DNA of 64,000 bases from the NCBI GenBank assembly GCA_944384855.1, contig CALWUY010000066.1:1-64000 (forward strand), given 5' to 3'. The DNA comes from an uncultured Clostridia bacterium (lineage in GTDB: Bacteria; Bacillota; Clostridia; Oscillospirales; Acutalibacteraceae). Under the pieces are notes generated by a model, which was given only the letters and a program-made list of their open reading frames with translations, was not told where the DNA came from and did no database searches. Positions 1-8,430 of the stretch are shown here, piece by piece (position 1 is the first letter of the stretch; every line of letters starts with the position of its first letter). A program made the position numbers and the translations under genes.

Positions 1-1
1 C

Positions 2-20
2 CAATGTCATTAAGTTAAGA
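2..20 (+). repeat. Left terminal inverted repeat of IS4-family element
   Basis: CAATGTCATTAAGTTAAGA here is the exact reverse complement of 1662-1680; the match stops at the next base, giving 19 bp. It is presumably the transposase binding and cleavage site. Confidence 0.93.
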
Positions 21-48
21 TATTGCGAATAGGGAGAAACAAAGAAAT

Positions 49-89
49 AAAACACACTTAGGACTGAGAAACAGTTTTAAGTGTGTTTT
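49..89 (-). terminator. Terminator of the IS transposase gene
   Basis: A 12-bp perfect stem (49-60 with 78-89, core AACACACTTA/TAAGTGTGTT) lies about 70 bases beyond the transposase stop on the leftward strand, followed in that direction by a T-rich stretch. It lies inside the IS, between the gene and the left inverted repeat. Confidence 0.7.
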
Positions 90-158
90 ATGTAAAAAAG
101 GCATAAGGAAAAAGCCGATTAAAAAAATCAGCAAAAAGTACTGTACAAAATAGAAAAC

Positions 159-1490
159 TTATGCTACTCTGTAAAGGAAGCTAACCGCATATTTTGTGGT
201 TAAATTTCGAGGTCTGCTTCTGCCAGGTCGAACGGGTGAAACATTCTTTCGGATAAGAGCTTCTAAATTAGGTGGAGATATATTTCCAAGAAATAGTTGT
301 CTGCAAAGATGTACCGCAACTGTAAAATTAGCTTTGTATATATATTTAGTATTAAGCTTTTGAACAATTACGTGCGAGGTAATGAGTTCGGTGAAGTTGT
401 ACATAATGAGCTTTGCATAGATTTCTTGGCAAATAAACTCCACCTTTTTTGAATGAAAATGTAATAAACCTATGGTGTATTTAAGTTTTCTGAAAGAAGT
501 TTCAATACCCCAACGCATAGCATAAAGCTTTTTGAGTTCTGTGGCAGGAAAATGTATTGAATCCAAATTGGTAACAACTGTTTCGTAAGTAGAGTCGGTA
601 ATTTTAAAACGAACAATACGAAAAGGAAGCTTGTAAAACACAGTCGGCGCAAATTTACGGTTGGTTTTCGGCAAAAAATCAAAGGTTACGGCAGAAGGAA
701 TAAAACGAAATTCATTTGAGTTTTCACATAACTCCTTGATTTCGTTAGTTTGTTTTGTAGTTAAAGATAAATTAATAACGGTATCAAATTCGGTAAAATC
801 AGGCAAGTTTAATCCCGAAGCAATACCACCCACGCTATGAATATCTTTAATTCTAATAAGAAATTTCCAACCTTTTTCCTGTATATGAGCCATTAGATTG
901 TAGTTTTCGTAGCCCCTATCAGCAATTACAATAGCATTTTGTGTATTAGAACGGTCAACCATAGAACAAAGAGATCTTCTTTCATTCATTTCCCTATCAC
1001 CACCTAAAGCAACATCTTGGTATGTATGCTGAAGAAGGTCATACATAGCATCAAAATGAAATACATTGTACGGGGACTGACCGTTTGTGCCATCGTAATG
1101 AGATTCAATATGAGCGGGATTATGAGGTATTTTAAAGTCAGAACCGTCTGCTGCAAATAAACGAAAACCTTTGTAAAGCTTAGCGGAATTGGTTTTCTTT
1201 ACAAATAAATCAAAAAGTGTAGGAAAAGCAAAAGAATTAATTTTATTTCTTTGCTGTACAAAGGCGGACGATGAAGCGATATCCAGAGAACAATTAAAAT
1301 ATTTTAGTAATTCCGTTGTCAAAGTACCGCCTTGCACAGAAAGTAAAATTGAAATAACTTTTTTAAGAGGAAGTTTTCTGTCTCTTGAAAAATCCTTTTC
1401 GGGATTAGACGAAAACATCCAAGAAACATCGCAAAGTTGCGAGATAGAATCATCAAGTTTTCTCTTAATTGTGCGAATCTTATTTTTCAT
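159..1490 (-). CDS. IS4-family DDE transposase
   Basis: This 443-residue protein should catalyse cut-and-paste transposition of the surrounding element. The RNase H-like catalytic core is visible: first Asp in AADGSD (about residue 117), second Asp in VIADRGY (about 190), and a YREK signature Y-2-R-3-E-6-K in YAMRWGIETSFRKLK (about 321-335) that supplies the catalytic Glu. The frame is intact and full length, so the element may be active. The ATG at 1490 has an AAGGAG Shine-Dalgarno. That site abuts the foot of the hairpin at 1502-1536, so transcripts entering from outside could fold and reduce transposase translation, as known for IS10 and IS50. Confidence 0.95.
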   Translation of the reverse strand: MKNKIRTIKRKLDDSISQLCDVSWMFSSNPEKDFSRDRKLPLKKVISILLSVQGGTLTTELLKYFNCSLDIASSSAFVQQRNKINSFAFPTLFDLFVKKTNSAKLYKGFRLFAADGSDFKIPHNPAHIESHYDGTNGQSPYNVFHFDAMYDLLQHTYQDVALGGDREMNERRSLCSMVDRSNTQNAIVIADRGYENYNLMAHIQEKGWKFLIRIKDIHSVGGIASGLNLPDFTEFDTVINLSLTTKQTNEIKELCENSNEFRFIPSAVTFDFLPKTNRKFAPTVFYKLPFRIVRFKITDSTYETVVTNLDSIHFPATELKKLYAMRWGIETSFRKLKYTIGLLHFHSKKVEFICQEIYAKLIMYNFTELITSHVIVQKLNTKYIYKANFTVAVHLCRQLFLGNISPPNLEALIRKNVSPVRPGRSRPRNLTTKYAVSFLYRVA

Positions 1491-1501
1491 AAATGTGTCT
1501 C

Positions 1502-1536
1502 CTTGTAAGTAGATTTGAGATACTTCTATTTACAAG
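1502..1536 (-). promoter_or_regulatory. Hairpin abutting the transposase ribosome-binding site
   Basis: Arms 1502-1513 and 1525-1536 form a 12-bp stem with one wobble pair. In the transposase mRNA the 3' arm ends in ACAAG, directly joined to the GAG of the Shine-Dalgarno, so read-through transcripts could partly mask the start. This role is inferred from other IS elements. Confidence 0.55.
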
Positions 1537-1568
1537 GGATTTTTATCGTGCGAAGCCGATAAAAATCC
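1537..1568. other. Perfect 12-bp hairpin in the IS 5' region
   Basis: GGATTTTTATCG (1537-1548) pairs exactly with CGATAAAAATCC (1557-1568) around an 8-base loop. It lies immediately upstream of the 1502-1536 hairpin and is part of the non-coding end of the IS. It may help insulate the transposase from outside transcription. Confidence 0.6.
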
Positions 1569-1630
1569 GCACATTTCGTTCCATTTGTCAAGTGTTTTTT
1601 CAAAAAACTTTAAAAATTGTTACAAAAAAA

Positions 1631-1657
1631 TCGAACCTCACATTTTGTGAAGTTCGA
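1631..1657 (+). terminator. Hairpin with T-run near the right IS end
   Basis: An 11-bp stem with one C-A mismatch and a 3-base loop (TCGAAC...GTTCGA) is followed on the + strand by TTTTTC. It is terminator-like for rightward transcription leaving the element; on the other strand it may hinder transcription entering from the glycosidase gene. Confidence 0.5.
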
Positions 1658-1661
1658 TTTT

Positions 1662-1680
1662 TCTTAACTTAATGACATTG
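1662..1680 (-). repeat. Right terminal inverted repeat of IS4-family element
   Basis: Exact reverse complement of 2-20. The adjoining host sequence, read leftward, is AAAAAAGGCTCCCATCCGGG, which resembles the 5' half of an intrinsic terminator for the gene ending at 1710. Confidence 0.93.
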
Positions 1681-1709
1681 CCCGGATGGGAGCCTTTTTT
1701 GTATCTTAT

Positions 1710-3566
1710 CTAAACATTTTTGATTTCACCGTCGGGCATAAGTGCGTAAACCTGTCCGTCAATCTCGCCCCGGACTACTTCTCCGTCTGCTATTCTCAAA
1801 TCCTTAGCATAATTCGCCAGAACATCATCAAGCAGATATTTGAAATCGCCGGTTTTGAATATACCCTGCGGGTCATTTTCAAAATCAACAGGTCCGAAAT
1901 AGGAAATAGCCATACCTTTTCCGTGCTTGCGGTAGAAAGCGCTGTAAACATCGCTCGTTTCCAAATTTTCATATTCGGTAAACTTGCGTCCTTTGGACAC
2001 CGCAATAACTTTTGCATCATCGGAAATATTGCTGTATCCCCATTCAGAAAATGTATTTTTCAGAGCGGCATACGATTTAAAAGGAATATCCTGCATAATT
2101 TCAGAAGTTGAAATTCCCTCACAATATTCGGTATCTTCAGTGATACCCAACATTTCGTTGAATTTCTTATTGCAGTTAAGCTCCAAATCCGTAACCCTGC
2201 CGACTGCAAACAGTATTCCGCCGTTTTCGACCCATTTACACAGATACTCAAGCGTAGCATTGTCGGTATATAAGTCGCACGGCAGAATAAGCAGGCTTAT
2301 ATCATCCAACGCGCCGTCAGCTATCATATTTTCATTTACAAAGCGATAATCGGTACGCTCACGGATAAATTTCGCTGTTTTACGGATTCTTTCCGGAATT
2401 CCGCCTTCCATAATTCCCACATATTTCGGCCACAGGACCGCAAACTTATTATCACTTTTACGTTCCTGTATAAGATGTATGTATTTACTGAATATCCTGG
2501 AACATTCTCCGTCCATTTCCGTATTCGGGTAAATATTTGAAAAATAAAAGAATATCTGGCGGTTTCCGTAAATCGCTGAACCTAAAATCCTTGAGCCTAT
2601 TCCCTCTTTTGTCATAGGACCTACCGGTTCAAGCCCGAGATATGCACCGTAAAGTTCACAGGCGTTATGCATATAAGCGTTGCAGTCAAAGAAATTCGAA
2701 AAGAAATTATTTCTTTCGTTTGTAAGGCGTATACCGCCGCCGTATTTGGCCGCTGTTTTTGCCTGATCGCTGAAAAGCGAGGCATGTTCAGGTGTTTCTA
2801 TGCCGCCGGTACATAAATATATCGGCGTGTCCGGAAAATGCTTGCGCGAGGTTTTCATCCAAAACTCAGCGTACTCGGTCATAGAATTACGGTACCATTC
2901 AATCAAATCAAACCATGCGGTTCTTGACGGCGCCATATGCTGAAGGAATGTGGATATTTCTCCGAATGAATTATAGTGCGAACGCCATGTCTTATTAAGG
3001 GTATCGATGTCTCCGTATTTTTCTTTTACCGCATTGCGGAAGGATTCTTTCGCGTCCTCTCCGCCGCACCACATGCCTTTATGAGAATGATAGGCTCCCG
3101 GCCAGTTTCCGTGAACCGGCATTATTGCTTCGCCGTAGTCTCCGCATATACCGGGCTGGAATGATTCGAGTATATCCATTGGCAGATAATGCTCAGCAAA
3201 CACTCCCATTACTCTGTCAACTTCATCGCGGAAATCCTGACTCCATATAGAATCTATCGGACTTTCAGTGCCGTGTTCAAGACATACCAATCCTCTTTGC
3301 TTTGCGTCATTCAGCCACCAGTCAGGAGCGGCATATCTCGGTCCCATAAGGAAAAAAGGCACAAACTTCAAACCTGCTTCTCTGAGAAGCTCGACATCCT
3401 TATCATAATAGGAAAAATCAAACTGTCCTCTGCCTTTTCCCTCAAACCTGTTCCAATGCATATAAATCTGAACAGCGGTAAAACCGTCTTCTTTTATCTT
3501 TTTAAGTATTTCCCTGATATTCGGAGCGCCGAACGGAACCCCGCAGGTTACGATTTCATGTTTCAT
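1710..3566 (-). CDS. Clan GH-A glycoside hydrolase, GH42/GH14-like
   Basis: This 618-residue protein is probably a retaining or inverting glycosidase acting on oligosaccharides in the cytoplasm; no signal peptide is seen. The N-terminal 400 residues read as a TIM barrel with the GH42-like opening pattern (IREILKKIKEDGFTAVQIYM, then HWNRFEGKG). An acidic candidate for the general acid lies in GDYGEA (about 143-148), and FRNAVKEKYGDIDTLN resembles the segment after the acid residue in GH42 enzymes. The C-terminal part (about 420-600, LLILPCD and ENGGILFAVG) resembles the amidotransferase-like trimerisation domain of GH42. Database entries for such proteins are often labelled family 14. The substrate is unknown. 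The start has a strong GGAGAGGTG site and its own promoter. It follows another glycosidase gene on the same strand. Confidence 0.75.
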   Translation of the reverse strand: MKHEIVTCGVPFGAPNIREILKKIKEDGFTAVQIYMHWNRFEGKGRGQFDFSYYDKDVELLREAGLKFVPFFLMGPRYAAPDWWLNDAKQRGLVCLEHGTESPIDSIWSQDFRDEVDRVMGVFAEHYLPMDILESFQPGICGDYGEAIMPVHGNWPGAYHSHKGMWCGGEDAKESFRNAVKEKYGDIDTLNKTWRSHYNSFGEISTFLQHMAPSRTAWFDLIEWYRNSMTEYAEFWMKTSRKHFPDTPIYLCTGGIETPEHASLFSDQAKTAAKYGGGIRLTNERNNFFSNFFDCNAYMHNACELYGAYLGLEPVGPMTKEGIGSRILGSAIYGNRQIFFYFSNIYPNTEMDGECSRIFSKYIHLIQERKSDNKFAVLWPKYVGIMEGGIPERIRKTAKFIRERTDYRFVNENMIADGALDDISLLILPCDLYTDNATLEYLCKWVENGGILFAVGRVTDLELNCNKKFNEMLGITEDTEYCEGISTSEIMQDIPFKSYAALKNTFSEWGYSNISDDAKVIAVSKGRKFTEYENLETSDVYSAFYRKHGKGMAISYFGPVDFENDPQGIFKTGDFKYLLDDVLANYAKDLRIADGEVVRGEIDGQVYALMPDGEIKNV

Positions 3567-3640
3567 AAAGACACCTCTCCAAACTTAAAATCCAATATAC
3601 ACGAACCGATTTTCAGCTTATCTGCCGATAGTTCAAATGC

Positions 3641-3669
3641 ATATTATCACATTAAAACTTTAAAAGCAA
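3641..3669 (-). promoter_or_regulatory. Promoter for the GH42/GH14-like gene
   Basis: On the leftward strand TTGCTT (3669-3664) and TAATAT (3646-3641) are separated by 17 bp, about 75 bases before the start at 3566. It lies between the two glycosidase genes, so the downstream one can be transcribed on its own. Confidence 0.5.
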
Positions 3670-3738
3670 GACTAAATTTATCGGTTTGAAAAATACAGCC
3701 TTTTTCATAAAATATCAGATTGTTTTTAGCGATTATCA

Positions 3739-5688
3739 CTAATAAACCTCTATAATGTTATACAGTTCCAGCTTTTCAAGCTTTAGCTTAGCAACACTAT
3801 TTTCATATTCGAATTCCAAAGGCGTATTTTCCGGCCGAAGCATAATTTTTTCGGGTTTCTTGACGCATCTGATATCGACTTCAATGTTATTAAGCGGTAA
3901 TATTTCGTCAAAAGTTATAGTGTTGGGATTGTTATGCGGCCCTGAGCCGTTTATAAGGTTTATATGCAGCCTGCCGTCTATTTCCCGCAGAACCGTTTCT
4001 ATATATCTGCTGCCCCTTATATTAACCAAAGGTTCACTTATAAGATTTTGCGTAATATCTTTGATAAACTGTACGGCTCCTATGCTTCTGCCGTTCAGAT
4101 ACTGTTTGCCGATATCGAAATAAATACCCGCTATTTTTCCTCTGCCGTAATCATTGACAGTAGCGGCAATAAATTTTTCACCCGTACGCGAAGGTGAGTA
4201 ATACTGTTCTTCCGTCACACACGCCGTTTTTACAGATACCTTATTAATGTCAGTAACCATTCCGAAGGCGGACATTAAACCGCATTTGTCAATATATACC
4301 GTTTGATTTTCAAGAGTTTTTTCAATATTGACGCCAAGCTCTTTTTGGAAAAACGCTGTTGCCTTTGCTCCTATAATAAGCAGGCTGCCTCCGTTCCGGG
4401 CAAAATCAAGCAGCTGCTCTTTATTATTTAAGTCTGCCCATTCAGCTACTACCACGAGCCTGTAGTTATCTATATTTTTATCCAAATGGTGCTCAGACAC
4501 AATATCTACCGACTGCTGTGCGTTTATCAAACATTCTGTTATGCCTTTTAATCCGTTCAAATCCCCGTCCCAGAAGCCGAACGCATGCGGATTTATTTTT
4601 ACAGACGCGTATCTGCTGAGAAACACTGCTATTTGGGATCTTGACTTTCCGCCGAAGCAGTACGGTTTTCTCGCTTTGCAAAACTCTGACAATCCGCGTA
4701 TAGCCTCCACTTTTCTCATATCTACGCTTCCGTCTCTGTTCTGCTGTATATACGGCTGGACTCCTCCGCCCTGCGCTATTATGACCGCTGCCTCCTGCAT
4801 AAGCTGTACCGCGCTTTTATCAGACATATAAAAACCGCCGTCATTCGAGGTCGAAGCAAATGCCCACGGCATCAAATCCCACGGTTTGCCCTGCTGTGAA
4901 ATATATCTTGCCTCTATTCTTGCCTCGTTGACGGTATTATTTCCCCAGACATCACCTGAAATAAAATCTATATCAGCATCAACCCTCACCGGATTATATG
5001 TCGTATAATCCCATGCGGCGCAGATTTCAAAATCAGGATATCTTTTATGCACTTCTTCGGTTATATGCTTTAAGAGTTTTGTATAACGCATACGGGTAAA
5101 ATCCAGCCATTTGCAATAATCCGGATCACCCTTGTCCTTTGGCGCGTGATCTGTTCCGTATATATTTTTAAATTCCTCTACTATCTCAGGTCTGTAATCT
5201 CCTATGCACTCGGCCACCATACAGTCAAGCCATACTCCGTCCAAACCGTAATCTCCCGCCAATTCGCAAAGCTGAGGTATGACTACACTGTCAGCATAAG
5301 GCGAATCGTATGTAACATGAGGCTTCGGATTTCCGAGCCTTTTAGTACCGTCCGCATTCTGCTGGGCAAATTCGGGATGCCGGTCGATATACTCCTGATT
5401 AAACCACACCGCATAATGACCGTAAAGTCCTATTTTGTGCTGTGACGTGGCTTCACGCCAAATTTTCAGCGTATCTTTCTTTAAGTTTTCAAAACTTTTG
5501 CCTATTTTAGTATAATAAGTTGTATATCCTACACCATGCTTGGTATTATACTGAATAAAATCCGGTTTTAAAATATTGATTACTTGCTCGGCCTCCTGTT
5601 TTGTACAGTGTTCTCCGACCGTATCGTATTTTTCCGCGGGGCAGTCGAAATGCACCCCGAAAAAAGCCTCTTTTCTGCTGAATCCCAT
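3739..5688 (-). CDS. GH29-like putative alpha-L-fucosidase
   Basis: This 649-residue protein is probably a glycosidase with a TIM barrel of the GH29 (alpha-L-fucosidase) type. Supporting signs are GVHFDCPA near the N-terminus, KIGLYGHYAVWFN, and YGLDGVWLDCM (about 147-157), where the Asp after WL sits where GH29 enzymes carry the nucleophile. From about residue 350 a Rossmann-like amidotransferase-like domain follows (YRLVVVAEW, ARNGGSLLIIG), then a beta-rich tail. No signal peptide is seen, so it should be cytoplasmic. The assignment to GH29 is by motif only; the general acid cannot be fixed and the true specificity could differ. The start has an AGGAGG site, preceded by a 12-bp palindrome in the leader. 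Confidence 0.7.
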   Translation of the reverse strand: MGFSRKEAFFGVHFDCPAEKYDTVGEHCTKQEAEQVINILKPDFIQYNTKHGVGYTTYYTKIGKSFENLKKDTLKIWREATSQHKIGLYGHYAVWFNQEYIDRHPEFAQQNADGTKRLGNPKPHVTYDSPYADSVVIPQLCELAGDYGLDGVWLDCMVAECIGDYRPEIVEEFKNIYGTDHAPKDKGDPDYCKWLDFTRMRYTKLLKHITEEVHKRYPDFEICAAWDYTTYNPVRVDADIDFISGDVWGNNTVNEARIEARYISQQGKPWDLMPWAFASTSNDGGFYMSDKSAVQLMQEAAVIIAQGGGVQPYIQQNRDGSVDMRKVEAIRGLSEFCKARKPYCFGGKSRSQIAVFLSRYASVKINPHAFGFWDGDLNGLKGITECLINAQQSVDIVSEHHLDKNIDNYRLVVVAEWADLNNKEQLLDFARNGGSLLIIGAKATAFFQKELGVNIEKTLENQTVYIDKCGLMSAFGMVTDINKVSVKTACVTEEQYYSPSRTGEKFIAATVNDYGRGKIAGIYFDIGKQYLNGRSIGAVQFIKDITQNLISEPLVNIRGSRYIETVLREIDGRLHINLINGSGPHNNPNTITFDEILPLNNIEVDIRCVKKPEKIMLRPENTPLEFEYENSVAKLKLEKLELYNIIEVY

Positions 5689-5705
5689 ATATTATCCTCC
5701 TTTGT

Positions 5706-5717
5706 CCGATATATCGG
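5706..5717. promoter_or_regulatory. 12-bp palindrome, possible operator
   Basis: CCGATATATCGG is a perfect palindrome in the 5' leader of the GH29-like gene, between its probable -10 (TATAAT, 5737-5732) and its Shine-Dalgarno. Position and symmetry suit a repressor operator, but no cognate regulator is adjacent. Confidence 0.4.
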
Positions 5718-5731
5718 CCGCCGTCGCGTTC

Positions 5732-5737
5732 ATTATA
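5732..5737 (-). promoter_or_regulatory. Probable -10 box of the GH29-like gene
   Basis: TATAAT on the leftward strand, about 45 bases before the start at 5688. The -35 is weak (TAACAA-like), which would fit a gene needing an activator. Confidence 0.4.
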
Positions 5738-5811
5738 CCATATTACCGCTTGATTTGTTATAATAATATATTTTAAAATTTGTCGCATTTTCACTTTAAA
5801 ATTATAAAACC

Positions 5812-5839
5812 TTTACTTTTTTGTAAAATATGGTATACT
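5812..5839 (+). promoter_or_regulatory. Promoter for sugar transferase and epimerase genes
   Basis: TTTACT (5812-5817) and TATACT (5834-5839) lie 16 bp apart, about 40 bases before the TTG start at 5879. The promoter is divergent from that of the GH29-like gene. Confidence 0.5.
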
Positions 5840-5878
5840 AATGTTATATTATACCGCCGCCGAGCAGGAGTGATATTT

Positions 5879-7252
5879 TTGAAAAAAGGGCTTCAGCAAT
5901 ATAAACGCCTGATAAGGTACTCGTTTATATTGCTTTTAATATTAGGGCAAACCGCGGTATTCTATTACTGCTGGATGTCTGAATACAATTCTCTGATAAT
6001 TCTGCCGTTTGTGCAGAAGGGAAATATGCTTATGGCATTATATTACTTTTTAATGCAGCTGATGTTTCTGTACAATTTCGACGGTCTTAAATTCGGATAT
6101 TTTAAAAAACTTCACATTTTCATATCGCAGATTCTTTCGGTGATATGCACGAATATAATGATTTATCTGCCTATATGCTTGCTTTCTGCGAGATTTGTAA
6201 CGGTAACTCCGATTATACTGCTGACAATTTTCGACATAATTTTTTCGATTTGCGTAACTTCTTTAATCGAGTTCATATTCAGTAAATGTTTTCCTGCAAA
6301 AAGGCTGCTTGTGATATATGACGAATATCAGCCGGACAGTATTGTGGAAAAACTCAATTCCAGAAAAGATAAGTTCGCGGTGGAAAAAACCGCAAGTATC
6401 TCTTTGGGGCTCGATGAAATCTGTAAACTGATCAATACCGTTGAAGGCGTGGTCATATTCGATGTTCACTCTGAAATGAGGAATAAACTGATTAAAATCT
6501 GCTACGAAAAAAATATACGCGCGTATTCCACCTCAAAGGTTTCAGACATTCTTATAAGAGGTGCGGAAAGTCTGCATTTATTTGATACTCCGCTTCTTTT
6601 ATTCAGAAATCAGGGAGGCCTTTCTTTTGAACAGCGATTTATCAAACGCACTATGGATATCATAATATCGCTGATTCTTATAGTAATTCTTTCGCCCTTT
6701 ATGCTGCTGTCCGCTATAGCGGTAAAACTGTATGACGGGGGTCCCGTATTTTTCAGGCAAAAACGGTCAACAATCGGCGGCCGGACGTTTATGATTCATA
6801 AATTCAGAAGCATGATAGTCGATGCCGAAAAGGACGGAAATCCCATTCCCGCAACCGAAGCGGATCCGAGAATTACACCGGTCGGCAAGGTTTTGCGTTT
6901 TACGAGAATGGACGAGCTTCCTCAGCTTTTCGATATTCTTAAAGGCGATATGAGTCTTGTAGGACCGAGACCGGAGCGGGTGGAACACACCAGAAAGTAT
7001 ACAAAAGATATCCCGGAATTCCCGTACAGGCTCAAGGTCCGAGCCGGTCTTACAGGTTTAGCACAGCTTTACGGCAAATACAACACTTCTGCATACGATA
7101 AACTGCAGCTTGATCTTATGTATATACAGAATTACTCGCTGCTGCTTGATATACGGCTTTTATTTATGACGCTTAAGGTAATATTTATTAAAGAGAGCAC
7201 CGAAGGCTTCAGCAAAGAAAAAAGCCTTGATATTAAAAACTGTGAAAAATAA
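5879..7252 (+). CDS. Polyprenyl-phosphate sugar-1-phosphate transferase
   Basis: The 457-residue membrane enzyme should transfer a sugar-1-phosphate from a UDP-sugar to undecaprenyl phosphate, the first step of a surface polysaccharide or glycan. The N-terminal part (1-130) holds several hydrophobic helices. A CoA-binding-like Rossmann region follows (about 140-235). After one more helix (about 255-280) comes the bacterial sugar transferase domain: KFRSM (about 307), RMDELPQL (about 343) and VGPRPE (about 362). This is the WcaJ/EpsL-type architecture. I chose TTG at 5879 because GCAGGAG lies 8 bases upstream; an in-frame ATG at 5780 precedes the promoter and has no such site. The 2-epimerase gene follows after 18 bases. 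Confidence 0.9.
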   Translation: MKKGLQQYKRLIRYSFILLLILGQTAVFYYCWMSEYNSLIILPFVQKGNMLMALYYFLMQLMFLYNFDGLKFGYFKKLHIFISQILSVICTNIMIYLPICLLSARFVTVTPIILLTIFDIIFSICVTSLIEFIFSKCFPAKRLLVIYDEYQPDSIVEKLNSRKDKFAVEKTASISLGLDEICKLINTVEGVVIFDVHSEMRNKLIKICYEKNIRAYSTSKVSDILIRGAESLHLFDTPLLLFRNQGGLSFEQRFIKRTMDIIISLILIVILSPFMLLSAIAVKLYDGGPVFFRQKRSTIGGRTFMIHKFRSMIVDAEKDGNPIPATEADPRITPVGKVLRFTRMDELPQLFDILKGDMSLVGPRPERVEHTRKYTKDIPEFPYRLKVRAGLTGLAQLYGKYNTSAYDKLQLDLMYIQNYSLLLDIRLLFMTLKVIFIKESTEGFSKEKSLDIKNCEK

Positions 7253-7270
7253 ATTACAGGAGATTTTCAA

Positions 7271-8392
7271 ATGAGAAAAATTAAGGTTATGAGCATATTT
7301 GGCACAAGGCCGGAGGCAATAAAAATGGCGCCGCTTGTAAAGGAGCTTGAAAAGCGGGAAGAAATAGAAAGTATTTTATGTGTAACTGCTCAGCACAGGG
7401 AAATGCTTGACCAGGTACTTGAAACCTTCAAGATAACTCCCGACTATGACCTTGACATTATGAAGCAGGGTCAGACACTGAGCGACATTACAACGCGCGC
7501 TCTTTTAGGGGTTGACGCAGTCTTAAAGGAAGCGAAGCCTGATATTGTGCTGGTACACGGAGATACTACCACAACCTTTGCGGGAGGGCTGGCGGCATTT
7601 TACAATCAAACAGCGATAGGTCACGTTGAAGCAGGTCTCCGCACATATAATAAGTATTCACCGTACCCGGAAGAAATGAACCGCCAGATGGTAGACTGTA
7701 TGACCGATATGTATTTTGCTCCCACACAGCTCAGCCGTCAGAATCTGCTTAAACAAAATATTGACGACGATAAAATTTATGTTACCGGAAATACCGCGAT
7801 AGACGCTATGAGTACTACGGTGGAAAGCAACTATAAACACGAAGTCTTTGATTGGGTAGGAAATGACAAAATGATACTTCTGACTGCGCACAGGCGGGAA
7901 AATCTGGGCGAGCCTATGAGGAATATTTTCAGGGGCATACGCAAAGTGCTTGACGATATACCCGGCATAAAGGTAGTATATCCTATCCATAAAAATCCGT
8001 TGGTACGCCAGGCGGCAGACGAAATATTCGGCAATGATGACAGGGTTAAATTAATTGAGCCCTTAGAAGTATTTGATTTTCACAACTTCCAGAACTTATC
8101 CCATATAATACTCACTGACAGCGGCGGAATTCAGGAAGAAGCTCCGTCATTGGGAAAGCCGGTTCTGGTACTGAGGGATACCACCGAGCGCCCGGAAGGC
8201 ATTGAAGCCGGCACATTAAAGCTTGTAGGAACGGACAGCGAAACCATTTATAAGGAAACAGTCCGCCTGCTTACAGACAAGCAGGAGTATGACCGCATGA
8301 GTAAAGCTTCCAACCCTTACGGCGACGGTCACGCGAGCGAACGTATCGCGGACGCTATCATTGAAAAATTTAAAAATATATTAGAAGCCTGA
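7271..8392 (+). CDS. wecB: UDP-N-acetylglucosamine 2-epimerase, non-hydrolysing
   Basis: The 373-residue cytosolic enzyme interconverts UDP-GlcNAc and UDP-ManNAc, supplying ManNAc for teichoic acid, capsule or linkage units. Length and motifs are typical: FGTRPEAIKMAPL at the N-terminus (10-22), HGDTTTT (about 95), HVEAGLRTYNK (about 117), AHRRENLGEP (about 205) and TDSGGIQEEAPSLGKP (about 281). An AGGAG site precedes the ATG. It forms a two-gene unit with the upstream sugar transferase, but the rest of a polysaccharide cluster (glycosyltransferases, flippase, polymerase) is absent nearby, so these two probably serve a pathway encoded elsewhere. Confidence 0.95.
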   Translation: MRKIKVMSIFGTRPEAIKMAPLVKELEKREEIESILCVTAQHREMLDQVLETFKITPDYDLDIMKQGQTLSDITTRALLGVDAVLKEAKPDIVLVHGDTTTTFAGGLAAFYNQTAIGHVEAGLRTYNKYSPYPEEMNRQMVDCMTDMYFAPTQLSRQNLLKQNIDDDKIYVTGNTAIDAMSTTVESNYKHEVFDWVGNDKMILLTAHRRENLGEPMRNIFRGIRKVLDDIPGIKVVYPIHKNPLVRQAADEIFGNDDRVKLIEPLEVFDFHNFQNLSHIILTDSGGIQEEAPSLGKPVLVLRDTTERPEGIEAGTLKLVGTDSETIYKETVRLLTDKQEYDRMSKASNPYGDGHASERIADAIIEKFKNILEA

Positions 8393-8430
8393 TTAAAATT
8401 TAAAATGTAATATATAACTTAAGGCAAAAT

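Larger units (their letters stand above)
2..1680 (-). mobile_element. Complete IS4-family insertion sequence
   Basis: The element is bounded by 19-bp perfect terminal inverted repeats (2-20 and 1662-1680) and carries one intact transposase gene read leftward. Its length of about 1.68 kb and the YREK-type DDE transposase place it in the IS4 family; I cannot name a specific IS. It holds no passenger gene. Four internal hairpins (49-89, 1502-1536, 1537-1568, 1631-1657) look like a gene terminator plus structures limiting read-through into the transposase. The right end lies 29 bp from the stop codon of the neighbouring glycosidase gene. The target-site duplication cannot be checked because only one base of left flank is in the window. 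Confidence 0.93.

Noticed and set aside
3189-3689. 166-codon rightward frame over the GH42/14-like gene start
   Set aside because: Lies opposite a well-supported gene with promoter and ribosome site; no recognisable motif.
1-5700. Composite transposon carrying the glycosidase genes
   Set aside because: Only one IS copy is seen; no second copy or inverted repeat flanks the glycosidases within the window.
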